From Eonycteris spelaea (lineage: Eukaryota > Chordata > Mammalia > Chiroptera > Pteropodidae), in contig PUFA01000012.1 of NCBI GenBank assembly GCA_003508835.1, forward strand, positions 19,386,001 to 19,450,000: a stretch of DNA of 64,000 nt, written 5' to 3'. The translations under genes were made by a program, and so were the position numbers. This document shows, piece after piece, positions 45,693 through 57,225 of this stretch (the first letter of the stretch is position 1; each line of letters starts with the position of its first letter). The notes under the pieces are model-generated. The model did not search any database. It was given only the letters and a program-made list of their open reading frames with translations, and was not told the origin of the DNA.

Positions 45693-47570
45693 AATTTGGA
45701 AAATAAAAATAATGAGGCAGTTAAAGATGCTAGGAAATAACTCTCTCATCTTTTTCTCCTTTAAGGTTTTGTTGCTCAAATCAGCATTATCTATCACTTC
45801 AACAGAAGCATTTGGAAAAGAAAGCTGGGGTTAGGAGTCTGGGTTGGGAGGGAGATTTACTTTTATAGGACTTAATTTTTTAATATATACTATGACCATG
45901 GTCTACTTTTCCAATCTTAAAAATATTCGGTTCATATAAATCAAGCAAACGAATTAAAACTCAATAACGACAACAGAAAACTTTGATAAAGTTTACTTAA
46001 CCTACTTCTCTTTAAAATCAGCCTGTGAATGGCAATTTAGGTCTGAGACTTTGTAAGAAAAATTTTTTTTTCTAAAGAGAGAGAGGAGGAGGAAAAGTAG
46101 AAGAGAATTTAAAAAAGAGGACAGAAAGTCTCCCCCAAAAGTAGTCTCTTGAGATGAATGTCAGAAAATTATGTTGAACATCAGGATGCACAGTACCACA
46201 GAGGAAAAGTAATTAAGGGAAGCTCGGGGGAAATATATAAATGATCAAGGAAATTACTTCTGAGTTAGAGCCAAAGGAAATGACCTGGTTGTGTAATGGC
46301 TGGTGAAGGGTTTGGCACCTGCTTCTAAATATCTGAAAGGAATAAACATCCACCATTGAAAAATTAATAGATGACAAAAAAAAACTTAACATTCTTGATA
46401 AACCCACTTTAGGTGAAACTTACTTCATTCTTTGTCCCAAAAGTCTTTGTAAAGGTGCAAATAAATATGAATTAATTCTGTCGAGCACCAAGATTCAACT
46501 ATCCTGGAGTTATTAAAGGGGTAAAGTGAAAGTGACACAGTGAGAGGGGTATGAAGACCAGAGTCTCCTGTTACATACAAGGAGTGGACAGTAGCAAAGA
46601 ATGGATGACATGGGCCACTTTCCCCAAAGCTGCACTGCAATTGTTTAATAAGTAAACCAAGTCACTGGGAAGAAACCTTTACCACACAGGCTGATGATTA
46701 GATATAAGCAAGACACTATTTCGTGTGTAGTAATAAAGCAGATACACTAATAATTAGCCATTATAACACCTTCTCCTCTCAGGGTTGAGAAAAGTAGCAC
46801 AAGATAAGGAATTGCAACTAAAGTGGCATCCTAAGCTGAAATCCAGTAAAAACATATTTGACAATAAATCACTCAAGGAGGAAACTATCCACCTGCCCCA
46901 CAGCCACATCTGGCCCACATACCATCCCCACTCTATACACCCAGAGAGAAATCACTGCTATGCTGTTTAGTTCTAGGCATCTCCTCTAGATGGTTCTTTA
47001 AAATATCCATTGTGTGGTCACTGAAGACTCTCTTGCTATACCTATACCTTTAACCTTCATTATCAATGTAACCTATGAGATAAATCCTCTTACTACTAAG
47101 GCTTGTCCATTCAGATCTCTTAACAGATGGGCCATTTTAAATTACTGAAAAGTCTTACATATATAATTGAGTAAAAACACTCTCAAAGATAAAAATAAAT
47201 TGTTATATAGATAAGTTACTGAAGATAACAGAATTCATATGGATCCAATCAATCTGCAGTTCCACACCTTCTATGCACCAGATGCAAACATATGCAGGCC
47301 CTTCAACTTGCAAAAACAAAGTGTTCGATTTAAACTAATGTCATATAAAAGGAGTAATTAGTTTCTAAAATATAACTATTACAGGCTGGATTATTTTTAA
47401 CAACTTCTTATCTCCTTTACCATGATTAGAGCTTATGGATAAAGGAAGATCATAACTTCATTTGTGTACTTCATTGCTAACCACTACATTATTGGTATTT
47501 ACTTGTATGAATTTTGTTTAGGTACAAAAAATCATATTGATATATTGATAGAAAAAAGAGGAAAAACCCA
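45693..47570. other. Unassigned sequence between the two duplicate copies
   Basis: AT-rich with short open frames only. No named repeat or gene recognised. The flanks of copies A and B do not resemble each other beyond the duplicated segment. Confidence 0.4.
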
Positions 47571-47640
47571 TGTATATATATAAGAGAATATATATATGTG
47601 TGCATGTCTATATATATACATGTGTATGTGTGTGTGTGTG

Positions 47641-47684
<44 letters not shown>
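47571..47684. repeat. TA/TG/CA microsatellite with a perfect 32-bp palindrome
   Basis: A TA-rich stretch, then a TG run, TATA, then a (CA)20 run. The TG and CA arms are self-complementary around a centre between 47642 and 47643: 47627-47658 is a perfect palindrome, extending to 47621-47664 with a single mismatch. Open frames over it are artefacts. Confidence 0.95.
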
Positions 47685-47688
<4 letters not shown>

Positions 47689-48280
47689 CTATCTAATATT
47701 CTGCCCGTGCTATCTTTATGGATATTCTGAAACTTATGTTCATGTTGAACTTATAGATAATGCTGATTTGAACAAATAAGACCTTCTTAAAGAAGAGACA
47801 ATTATCTCTTAGTATTTTTATTTGTCTTATCATTTGTATTGTCCAAATCATTTCACGAAATCTTTTCCAAAAATGGAAAGTAGAAAATACTGTAACCACA
47901 CTAATATTCAATGATAATTTGGTCACCATTAGATTTTCTGATTAAAAACCAATCTATAAATATCTCTAAGTTTTCAGGTATTTGAGTTTAGGGTCTTGGG
48001 AATTAACTCTAGTTAATTCCACATTTGTCTAAATAAAAAAGAGATATAGTAATTTTCTCTAACAGTAGACCATCCTTAAATATATATATAATTTTGCATT
48101 GTAATTTAAAACACAGAGCCTGACGGGACTAATTTACATTTACATCATAGTGAGACTGTTTCGTTGCTAGAATGTCGCATCGCATCTTTAAAATATATTC
48201 ACATTATAAATTCCCTGCCCCCGTGTGGAGCTGCAAGAAAAGACTTATGTTGGATATCCTAATTTATATATATAAAAAAG
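47685..48280. other. Unassigned AT-rich sequence
   Basis: No gene or repeat recognised. Confidence 0.4.
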
Positions 48281-48685
48281 CTCTTTAAAGTTCAAAATAT
48301 GTAGCAAATTCTTGGAATTCTAGTCTTCTACCTAACAGATATAATTTGTTCAGTAATTCAAAACGAACACCATATGGATGAGTAGAACTTAATTCAAAAA
48401 GTGGTAGGCATGCTAAGGGCAAAGTCACCTTCCACCCCCCAAATGTGACATGGTCATTCCTTGGATTTAAGAACAAAAGAATAAAAATTACATAGGCCTT
48501 TGCCCTGGATTCCTTTCCCTCATCTGAAGAGCCAAAGGAACATGCCTGGATATCAGAGATACTGATATCAACACCGTTTTAGGAAACCAAACAGAGCAGT
48601 TGCAGCCATACTCTGCAGCTGAATTACATCAGTCCATCTAATGTGCCTGGAGAGAGTCACTGTGTCTCCAGGCTACAAATTACTG
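48281..48685 (+). repeat. Duplicated segment, copy B (405 bp)
   Basis: Second direct copy of 45234-45692, 3047 bp downstream. It lacks about 36 bp between 'catactct' and 'gcagctgaattacatc' relative to copy A and has several smaller indels. Similarity stops sharply after 'attactg'. Confidence 0.9.
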
Positions 48686-48844
48686 TATGCTGTGGATACA
48701 GGAGGAACGTGTAGGAATCATCAAACCCTACAGGAAATGCAGGGATGCTGCCAAAAGCAGTTGGAAGCACCTTGCTCTGGTGGCTGATGGAAGATGTGAC
48801 TGCTCCTCCCTCAGGATCTGAGGTGACCCCTTTTTAAAGCACTA

Positions 48845-49018
48845 TTCCATGTGCTCCTAGCAACCAAAAATGAACTAGGCAGGTGATTCTTTCCTTTCAG
48901 TGGAGACTCAGAGAGATTTTGCTCCTTTCATAGGTCACATAAATGGTACGTGACTGAGCCAAGACTCCACCAAAGTCTTCTAACTCCTCACCCTGTGGTC
49001 TTTCTACTGAACCATAGT
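48845..49018 (-). mobile_element. MIR SINE fragment
   Basis: Antisense MIR: 'cagtggagactcagagagat' then 'tttgctcctttcataggtca', 'ggtacgtgactgagccaaga' and 'ctgtggtctttctactga'. Confidence 0.7.
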
Positions 49019-49500
49019 GTCCGTAAACAAATCTATGTTGTATCATTTGAGTTGAATGGCAATAACAGCACTATTTCCCACCACCACAGGAAGAAGAGTA
49101 AAGCTTCAGAAGGGTTTTATGAGTGTGAGTGTGTGTGTGTATGAGATTTTAATCCACCAGCAGCAGCAACATTTGTACAAACAGAAAGCAATATGCCATG
49201 AGACCATATGTGAATATTAGAGCTGGAACAAATCTTAGGAGATGAACTAATGCTCCTTTGACTATACTATCCTGCCTTACTCACAGTAATTGATTAGTAA
49301 ACAAACTTCTGCTATGGAAAACTTTTCAGTACATAGCTACTATTACAGAGTGTTTATCAAGCTACCACAGAGCTTGGTGCCTACACATGTCCTTTTGACT
49401 ATGAACTATTTCTATGCATGTCAGCCCAACTTCCAGCTGCCACGACCTCTTTGCTTGAGGGCTTCCTCTGGTCACTGGATTCTACTCTTACTAGTAAGCT
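49019..49500. other. Unassigned sequence
   Basis: Small TG run at 49122-49140. No gene or repeat recognised. Confidence 0.4.
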
Positions 49501-49504
49501 AAAT

Positions 49505-49712
49505 AATAGAGACAGAAGTAAGACTAATGGTTACCTCTGAGAGTCCTGACCAGAAAGAGGAAGAAAGAAACCCTCTTCAGTGCTAGAAATGTTCTACCTT
49601 TGATCTGGGAAGTGATAACGCACGTAACACATTAAGTTGCACATTTAAGCTTATACACCTTACCCATTTTGCTGTATACTATATGTATGTATGCCTCAAC
49701 AATAAAATAGTG
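49505..49712 (+). mobile_element. L1 LINE 3' UTR end
   Basis: 'gactaatggttacctctgag', 'tagaaatgttctacctttga', 'tctgggaagtgataacgcac' and 'cttatacaccttacccattt' before 'caacaataaaatag' follow the L1 3' UTR order up to its AATAAA signal. Confidence 0.75.
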
Positions 49713-49734
49713 GTACGGAGTGGGGGGTGGGCAG

Positions 49735-49860
49735 GAGGACTGCAGACTCTGACTTAGTAGGTCTCGGTGTGTTCTGAGATTCTGGATCTTTAACAAATTC
49801 CCAACAATGCTGATGCTATTGATGTGATCACACTTTAAGTCTCAAGGCTCTAGACTAGAG
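49735..49860. mobile_element. MER5-type hAT-Charlie fragment
   Basis: 'gactctgacttagtaggtct', 'tctggatctttaacaaattc' and 'ccaacaatgctgatgctatt' follow the MER5 order. One end is missing. Confidence 0.75.
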
Positions 49861-49884
49861 TTATGAGAGACTTACAAGCCAGCT

Positions 49885-50535
49885 TGCTGTAATGTTGATC
49901 CGGTGCCTATGATGTACCAGGCAAAGGGCTGGGCCCAGTCGGTGTTGAACATTAGACCCATGAATAAGCCTTAGACTAATGATGTCCTTGAAGAAATCAC
50001 AATCTACTGAGATCAAACAATGAGTATAACAAATTCATTCACTGATTAAAAATAACCCAGTGAGTCTCTGCCATGCGCTATAAGCCGGTGCCTGTTCCTC
50101 CTTCCCTAATGTCTATAGATATTAACTAGAAAATGCATGAATATTTACTTACCCCAATTGATAGAAGCACCATAAGAGCAGGGTGAAATTGAATTGCTGA
50201 AAAGTGGCCAGTGTGGCTGAAGAGTGAGAAGTGATGGCAGGTGGTAAGCAAGGAGTTTGCTAATCCAAGCGGAGGTCAGAGAAAGCATGGCCTCGTAAGC
50301 CACATGAAGGATTTTGGTCTTTATCTTAAGAGCAATGGGAAGATTTTGAAAGGTTTTAAGCAAAAGGCGTGACATAATCAAATTGCATTTTTAAAAAGAT
50401 CACTCTAACTGCAGTGTGAAAGACTGATTAGATGGGGGCCAGAAAGAAGACTAGTCAGGTAGACCAAAGGAGAGACAGTATTAGCTTGGACAAAGGTGAC
50501 AGCTGTAGAGACAGAGATGGACATAGTTTACAGAT
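49885..50535 (-). mobile_element. L2 LINE, antisense, probably two overlapping pieces
   Basis: Piece one: 'ggtgcctatgatgtaccagg' and 'ccttgaagaaatcacaatct'. Then 'aaattcattcactgattaaa' marks another L2 3' end, and the longer block runs 'ggccagtgtggctgaagagt', 'gcatggcctcgtaagccaca', 'aagagcaatgggaagatttt' and 'aaaaagatcactctaactgc'. The second start inside suggests two separate insertions. Confidence 0.85.
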
Positions 50536-51290
50536 ATTTACATGGAAACATGGACAAGTCATGATGACAGCTTGACTATGGGGGTGTCGAAGATGACTCT
50601 GAGTCTTCTTTGCACAATAAAAATGGGGTGTCATTCACAAAGGCAGGGAACACTGTTCTTAGTGTTTCCATCTTTTCCAAGCTTGACAGAATAATCCAAA
50701 TTTCATGCAAGTTTGTTCATTTATTATTTTTCAGTTATCATACAAGCCTCTATGGACTTACATGATCATATCTCCAAGAGATAAAAATGTATCTATATTC
50801 AAATTACTTGAAGAAAAAACATAGTCAATAGGTTTGATTTTGTGAAAGAATAATTTAATATCTAAATTGTGATTGTACATGCTATAGGGTTTTTTTCCCT
50901 AAAAATTTCTTGGTTTGAGAGCTGAGCTGAATTTTGAGTTCTAACCAATTTTTTAGTGACTAAGTCTAAATAGACATTATCAAATAGAGATAGAATGTGT
51001 TTTGTGTGTGTTTTATATGTGAAATAAATGTTGTTTTAAGTTCTTTTTCTATTTAAAAATCTCCCAGAGAACACAGTAACAATTGTACAAAGATTTTCAT
51101 GAACATATTCAACGAAACACATAACAGAAATATTACTCGACTTTATAAGAACAGGATGCAGTATAGAATGAAATATGGAAAGAGTTGAACTTCCTTACTT
51201 TCTTTGATCTCTTATCATAAAATGATCTCTGATTTGGAATTTATTCTTCAAAAATGGATTAGAATAATTATTAGTGTCCCTTTCTCTTTC
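50536..51290. other. Unassigned sequence
   Basis: AT-rich. No gene or repeat recognised. Confidence 0.4.
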
Positions 51291-51298
51291 TGTCCCAG

Positions 51299-51427
51299 TG
51301 TTATTTGTCCAGGATATCCATTGATAATAATAGCAAAGGAGGATAAAAGGCACATGGCAATGCTGGAACGTCTCTTTGCAGTAATTCTGGAGAAGCTCAG
51401 GCAGTTGCATTACCATGTACTAAGGAG
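51299..51427 (+). other. Exon-like open segment, 129 bp, phase 2 to phase 2
   Basis: A strong acceptor (pyrimidine run 'tttctctttctgtccc' then AG at 51297-51298) and a good donor (gtgagt at 51428-51433) bound a 129-bp segment that stays open in one frame and would be symmetric (2-2), so inclusion keeps frame. Predicted content includes YPLIIIAKEDKRHM and LEKLRQLHYHVLRR, resembling no family I know. The frame is also open upstream of the acceptor and stops just after the donor (TGA at 51429). Chance is a real alternative, as the opposite strand is open here too. Confidence 0.2.
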
Positions 51428-52000
51428 GTGAGTCCATACAAAAACATTCTGTTCTCTTTCATGAGTAGTGCTAAAGTTCTAAATGAGGAACACACTTGCT
51501 GTTCCCTTTGCTAGGTGAAGCTAAGAAGATTGAAAAATGCTACCCAGGTTCAGAACTTTTTTAAAAAGGCACAGGAAACCTGTGCTTTTTATTTCATGCT
51601 CAGCATCCTTTTCAAAAAGCAAAAGATGGTCACAGAGAAATACCATTAAGCTATTCAAGTGTGGGTTGCCCAAGCAGAAAATACACCTGTTTAGTGTGCA
51701 GGAATGGCAAGAGATGACATGGCTTAGAGAGTGATGAGCTGAAGTTCTGGCAATTGCTAGCATGACTTTGTGAAGTGGGGGAGTCTGGGTAAATTCTAAT
51801 ACTCTAGAGTGTGAAAGAAATAAAACTCTTGGGTTGACAATGAGCTCCAGAAAGGTTTCTAACCCACAGGGAAGATTCTCTTTCCGCAGCAGTGACTATG
51901 AAAAAATGCATGAAGATATGTTTATAGGTAATGGGCCTCAATCGATACCATTTTTAGATTTGCTTTAATTATTGCTTGAAATAATACTCTAGCTTTCAAA
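51428..52000. other. Unassigned sequence
   Basis: Short open frames on both strands. No repeat recognised. Confidence 0.4.
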
Positions 52001-52004
52001 GAAC

Positions 52005-52500
52005 CAGTAAGGAACTCCTATTCAACATCATACCAGCAATCTTGCTAGTGCAAAAATGCAAGAAAAAATAAACAAAGTACACACAGATTAGAAGAAATAA
52101 CACCTCTATGATTGCATAGAAAATCCCAAGAGTCTACAAAAAGCTATTAGAACTAACAGTGAGCTTAGCAAAGTTGCACGATACAAAGACAATACACAAA
52201 GTCAAGTCAATAGCAGGTCTATACTAGTCATGGAATAGAAAACTAACATTTTTGAAAAGCACTATTTACAGTGGCACCAAAAACATAAAATCTAAATCTA
52301 GATGAAATCTAAATTTAGAAAATCTAAATCTAGCAAGATAGCCCAAGATTTGTCTGCTTAACACTACAAATATTAATGAGAAAAATCAAAGAAACCTAAA
52401 TAAATAGAGATATGTATGTCCATTTCGTGGATTGGAAGACTTAACATTGACATGTAGATTCAATTCAATAGCAATCAAAATATTAGTAATGTGAGCCTTG
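52005..52500 (+). mobile_element. L1 LINE ORF2 fragment
   Basis: Sense ORF2 text: 'aactcctattcaacatcata', 'ctatgattgcatagaaaatc', 'cttagcaaagttgcacgata', 'cactatttacagtggcacca' and 'cgtggattggaagacttaac'. It covers the reverse transcriptase-to-C-terminal part, with many frameshifts. A local AAATCTAAATCTAG-type repetition occurs at about 52287-52337. Confidence 0.9.
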
Positions 52501-52594
52501 TGATTATATTTGAAAGATATAACCTTACATAAGAAAAAGTAAAGATAACTCGAAACTTCAAGTGCAATGTAATTAAGAGTTTGAAATGCCAGCT

Positions 52595-52748
52595 CCTGGC
52601 TTCTCTAAGTGTGGTTTGAGACTAGCAGAAGCAGCTGCACCATCTGGCAGCCACTTCAGACCTGCTGAACCAGAATATGCATTTTTAACAAGATTCCCAA
52701 GCAAGTCAATCTATATGCACATTAAAGTTTGAGAAGCATTGTGTTGGT
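52595..52748. mobile_element. MER5-type hAT-Charlie element
   Basis: 'ttctctaagtgtggtttgag', 'acttcagacctgctgaacca', 'gaatatgcatttttaacaag' and 'aagtttgagaagcattgtg' follow MER5 order with both ends present. Confidence 0.85.
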
Positions 52749-53253
52749 GTCATTTTCACCTCCAGCCCTTCCCCAAAAAATCACTCTTATCCAAAGTCTT
52801 TTTCCCTTATGTCAGTAGCAAAGTGCAGGTAAAGGAAATTAAATTCTTTCAAAGTTGTGTTTAATTTTTTTGGAAAAGCCCCATATACTGGGCCCTAAAG
52901 CCATCTCTAAGGTCTAAATAAATAAAATAGAGCAAGTAATTAGCTAATTACCACCTACTCCTTTCAAAAGATCTAAACTTTTAGAGAGTAGCATATATAA
53001 TGGAGGGTGGAAAAAAGATGAAAAAATATCTTTTCTATCAAGAAACTGTCATTTGTAGACAAAAGCGTTAATGATAAATGTTGAGAAGGGCTTTAACCAA
53101 AAGCACATGCTGACAAATAATTTTTTAATAAAAATATAAGTGCATTGTCCTCTTTAATGTTCAACTTTTAAGATGTCACTTTTTCTTCACTCCTACCTCA
53201 CTAATTTCCTCTAAGGTAGCTTTTATTTTATTTTACCTGTTCTCAAAGCAGAA
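52749..53253. other. Unassigned AT-rich sequence
   Basis: No gene or repeat recognised. Confidence 0.4.
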
Positions 53254-53297
53254 TACACACATACACACACAAATACACACACACACACACACATACA
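53254..53297. repeat. Interrupted (CA)n microsatellite
   Basis: CA units broken by ATA and AAATA interruptions. Confidence 0.9.
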
Positions 53298-55525
53298 TCT
53301 GTTCTTTTGAAGGAGTTCCACACATAGCTATTTTGTGGGTTGAGGCAGATCTTAGATATTTCTTAAAATTACCTATCTTTTCTGTATGTTTGTATGTGTT
53401 TTATTTCCAAATCCAGACACAGGCCTTTTCTCCTTATGGGTTTCTGAAAGATACCTACCGTGTCAAGGTTCTTGAGAGAGGCCTTTGGCCTCCCATACAA
53501 AGCTTCTGAAGACTTCATTCAAGTTGAAAATGCTTTTGACTTTTTTCAGAAAGTCCATTCACAAAGCAATAGAACAGACTATGGCATAATGGATCCTGAT
53601 ACCTTTGCTTTCTTGACCACTACACAAGCAAAATGTCTCAAAGTAAAAGAAGATACCATAAAATGAGAATGCTGTTAAGGAAAGCAGCCTTTGGAAAGCC
53701 TGAGAAGAATTTGTAAGATGAGGAAGCCTGTGAGAACCATTTAGCCAGGAGACTGCTAGTCTCCTTTGTGAACCATCCATTCCTAAAACATCATTACGCA
53801 AAGCATGTTGACTGCTTTTGTAGCACTTACTATTTAAAAAAAAAAACAATTTTTTTCAATTACAATTGACATTCAATATTTTTTTTATATTGGAGCATTT
53901 ACTATGACACTCAAGTTCATTACTTCAGTACAATCTCTAAGAAAATCTAAATGCATCATGTCACTAAACAGATTATTTCTAACAAATGAACTGCCACTGT
54001 GGTATATTTGACAAGTGGGATCTCAGGATTTATGACGTTGGATTATGTAAAAGAAATATTACAGAGTAACACATAGAAACAACTGGTCAGTGATTTCTGT
54101 CACAAGTATTACAGTTGGGACTCCACAGCTCATGCTGCTGAACTTGGGAGAAGTGTTATTCCAGTCTAAAATCTGATATTCATTAGCATGCTCCATTTTC
54201 TTAATATGTTGTTGATCAAGCCAAACCTCAGCTTTCTTCCCTCTTGAAGTAATTGGCTGTGACTCATCCATTTAAATAGGACACCATAACATGCTCTTTG
54301 TGTTTTGAAGAAATTAAGTGCCTGATTTAATCCACGTGTCTTCCTTTGGAATTTTAATTATTCATTTCTCCATGAGAGCAAAAGGTTGGACTCCTTGGGT
54401 TATTTATGGAAGAACACAGAGAGTAGGAGGAAAGAGAAGAGAACCAGGAGAGAAATTCCATTAAAGATAATGTGAACTCAGGAAGACAGAAAGGCTGAAG
54501 ATGAAAAAGTCAACAAGTAGGAGGGAAAGGAATCAGTGCACATGATTAAGGCAAAGAAAGATGAGAGCTAGAAGGAGAAATTCAATAATGTCAGAGTGTA
54601 ATGAGGAAAAGTAATAAAGAGAGGGCAGGAGAGAGAGCCCAACCATGGGCACATAAGAAAATTCTCATACCAGCAGTGTGCGTTTTTAATGCTGTCTGGC
54701 ACTTTAATCACTGCCTGTCATCTCAGCCATCATCTGCCTGCAGAGCCCAGATGTTATGTGATCCGATTCATCTGGTGAGTTACGTACGAGAACAGATTTC
54801 GCAGGTTCATAGCTATGGTGGAATCCTTGGCCCCCTGGGAATGCATTGTCATACCTTACAAGGAATAATCCTATTTTTGATTTTAGAGGGGATAATGAAG
54901 GAACAGCCACATCTCTTTGGAAAAGTGTCTTCCCGTACAGAAATGGAGCAGTGAATTTGAGGACGCCTGGGAAGTTTACAACAGTTTGAAACATGCCAAA
55001 ATGTACAAAGCATAAGCTTCAAGAATTATGGGGACCTCTGTGTCAATGATGAGAATGACTGGATTACATCAAGCACTTTCGCATGGAAATAATAATACAG
55101 GAATAGGTCTAGGATAAAAGGGCCGTAATAAGTGCTGACACTGGCATTACTACTGGAAACAAGTCCCTCTAACTCAGATGGTTAAGAGTCACTCTCTTCA
55201 CAGTGGTTTTGAGGTAACCTATTTCCATGTAAAGGTCTCTGGATTGTAGCATCCCTCCAACTGTCTAATTCACTTGCCTGAAAAAAAAATTTCCCAGGAT
55301 ATTAAAAGTCTGTTTTTAACAAACAGTGGAAAGGGCAAACAACTCTGGAACAAAATTTTCAGACATTCTAACAGCCACCACTACCCTAAACACAAAAACA
55401 AATTTTACAAATCAGATTCCACCCAAACCCCACTCTCTCCATTGCATAGACTGGTTCTCGCAACTGACTATGCTTAAGTTTACCAGTAGCAACAGGAAAG
55501 GAGAATCCTGAGAAATATTTAATTT
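53298..55525. other. Unassigned sequence
   Basis: Contains a 68-codon GTG/ATG-type open frame (53460-53666, plus) and a 117-codon open frame (54601-54954, plus), neither resembling a known protein. A scrap at 53845-53895 ('caattacaattgacattcaa') looks like the antisense 3' end of an L1. A 48-bp open segment at 54727-54774 is flanked by splice-like signals. Confidence 0.4.
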
Positions 55526-55529
55526 TCCT

Positions 55530-55648
55530 CAGTTCTGGTCCTGCTATTTGGAAGCAATGTGACATTAACCAAGCCCCTGAAATTCTCTATGCCTTATTCA
55601 TCTTTATATAAATAAAATGAAAGGGCTGACCTAAAAGAGAAAAAAGGC
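55530..55648 (+). mobile_element. MIR SINE fragment
   Basis: 'agcaatgtgacattaaccaa', 'gcccctgaaattctctatgc' and 'cttattcatctttatataaa' are MIR core blocks in sense order. It abuts an opposed MIR. Confidence 0.65.
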
Positions 55649-55649
55649 G

Positions 55650-55770
55650 CATATTTATAGATAAGAAAACTGAAGCTTTGAGGACCCATTGCTAGTACTA
55701 GTGGAACTAACACATAGCTAATACCTTTGAATTTAAGCACAGGGTCAGAGATTATTTTATTACATGCGAT
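55650..55770 (-). mobile_element. MIR SINE fragment, opposed to the previous copy
   Basis: 'atttatagataagaaaactg' then 'aagctttgaggacccattgc' and 'aatttaagcacagggtcaga' are antisense MIR. Confidence 0.65.
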
Positions 55771-55859
55771 ATGGAGAATATTTTTATAGGCAGGGGAAAG
55801 CCATTGTAGATGGAATGTTTAGTATGGTCACAGGTATGAATATAAAAAGATTAAGTTAA

Positions 55860-56125
55860 TGATAATAAAGTGGCTAGGCAGACTTGACAGGGACTTGAAT
55901 GTTAGGCCAGAGTTTTAACAAACATGATCTCATAAGCATAGAAAGACAAGGTTTTTGAGGAGGAGAGTGACATAATAAGAATGCTGTTTCATCAAAAGCA
56001 ACTTGCATGTGTGGAGTAATAATGACATCAGTGACAGATACAGAAGCATTAGGCAAACAGCCATTTGGAAATGCCAAGGAATTTGATTTGCTGCCTATTG
56101 AGTTTGAAAAGGGGGTAAGCCATAT
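55860..56125 (-). mobile_element. Probable L2 LINE fragment
   Basis: 'gatctcataagcatagaaag' and 'gaggaggagagtgacataat' then 'aagaatgctgtttcatcaaa' resemble the antisense L2 block 'gtgacatgatctg...gatcactct'. Diverged. Confidence 0.45.
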
Positions 56126-57225
56126 GGAAAGAAACACTTTTTAGGAAATTTGAGATACTGAAAAGCAGAGGGAAAAGTCATGCCTATAAATATCAATTTG
56201 ATAATCCCCCAAGTATGTGTTATTATTGAAATAGAGAATAGCTGGACTTCTAATCACTTAGGGTCCTTTGGCTGCAAGCAACAGAAACCCATCCTAGGCT
56301 ACTTAAAGAAATGTATTGGAAAGATATGGAATAGATCATGAAATGAAAGAACTTCCTTTCTCCTACTTGATTAGAAGGATTGTTGACTGGAAACAAACTT
56401 GGCTTTTCCATTCATTACCTATGAAGCTTTGGTTAATTTACTACTTGATATTCCTTAGTTTCCTGGTCTTCATAAAATAGGGGGTAGAACTGGATGATAC
56501 AGAAAATCTATTTTAAGTCTGGTGTTCTCAAATATTTCTATTTTAAATAACTATTTTCTGTGATAATGACAAAGAATTTCCCAGGAAGAAATGGTGAGGC
56601 TTGGGAGACAATGCAATTAAAGGGCTTTTCTGTAATGCATGGGAGTATCAGTGGGAATGCCACTAGTTTCTGAGTTCCATTTTAATAAATGAGTTGGCAT
56701 TTCTAAATCACATAGCCTCAACTAGGAATATTCTCTTTTCTGGAAGTTCAACACTAGACATAAAAATCTACTTTCTGTTGATTTTATTTCCACCATGTTC
56801 TAGCTTCTGGAGTTGCAGATGAGATGTCTGATGCCAGTCTGATTTTCTTTTTCCCTGGGTAGTAACTTCTTGCTATTTTGAAGTTTTAGCGTCATCCACA
56901 TTTTGGAAATCCAGGAGCTTTAAAAGCAGATACCCAGAGGTGTCTCCTTTTTTGTGTGTTTGTTTTTACTTAACCCTTCTCAGAATTCAATGCAGACAAT
57001 TTATAAATTCAAATTTTTCTTCAAAGTAAGAAAATTTTCTTTTATTATTTTTTAAAGATAGCTGTCTCTTCTCCATCTGTTTCGTTTTCTGGTTTTTTAA
57101 GCATCCCTTATTATTTTAAGATTTTTATATCCTTGTTCTAAACTTTGAATTATTTCTTCACATTCATCTCCCAAGCCAGTCTTTTAGTTCTTAGTAGCAA
57201 TTATTCTCTTTCTGAACTACTACAT
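56126..57225. other. Unassigned sequence
   Basis: At 56265-56335 the text 'ttggctgcaagcaacagaaa' resembles the start of a common old repeat, but the match is short. Otherwise AT-rich with nothing recognised. Confidence 0.4.

Noticed and set aside
53460..53666. 68-codon open frame with fairly protein-like composition
   Set aside because: Too short, with no start context, no splice partners and no family resemblance. The opposite strand is open too.
54601..54954. 117-codon open frame as a gene
   Set aside because: No recognised domain, an overlapping 96-codon frame exists on the other strand, and no promoter or poly(A) context. Only the inner exon-like 48 bp is kept as a weak finding.
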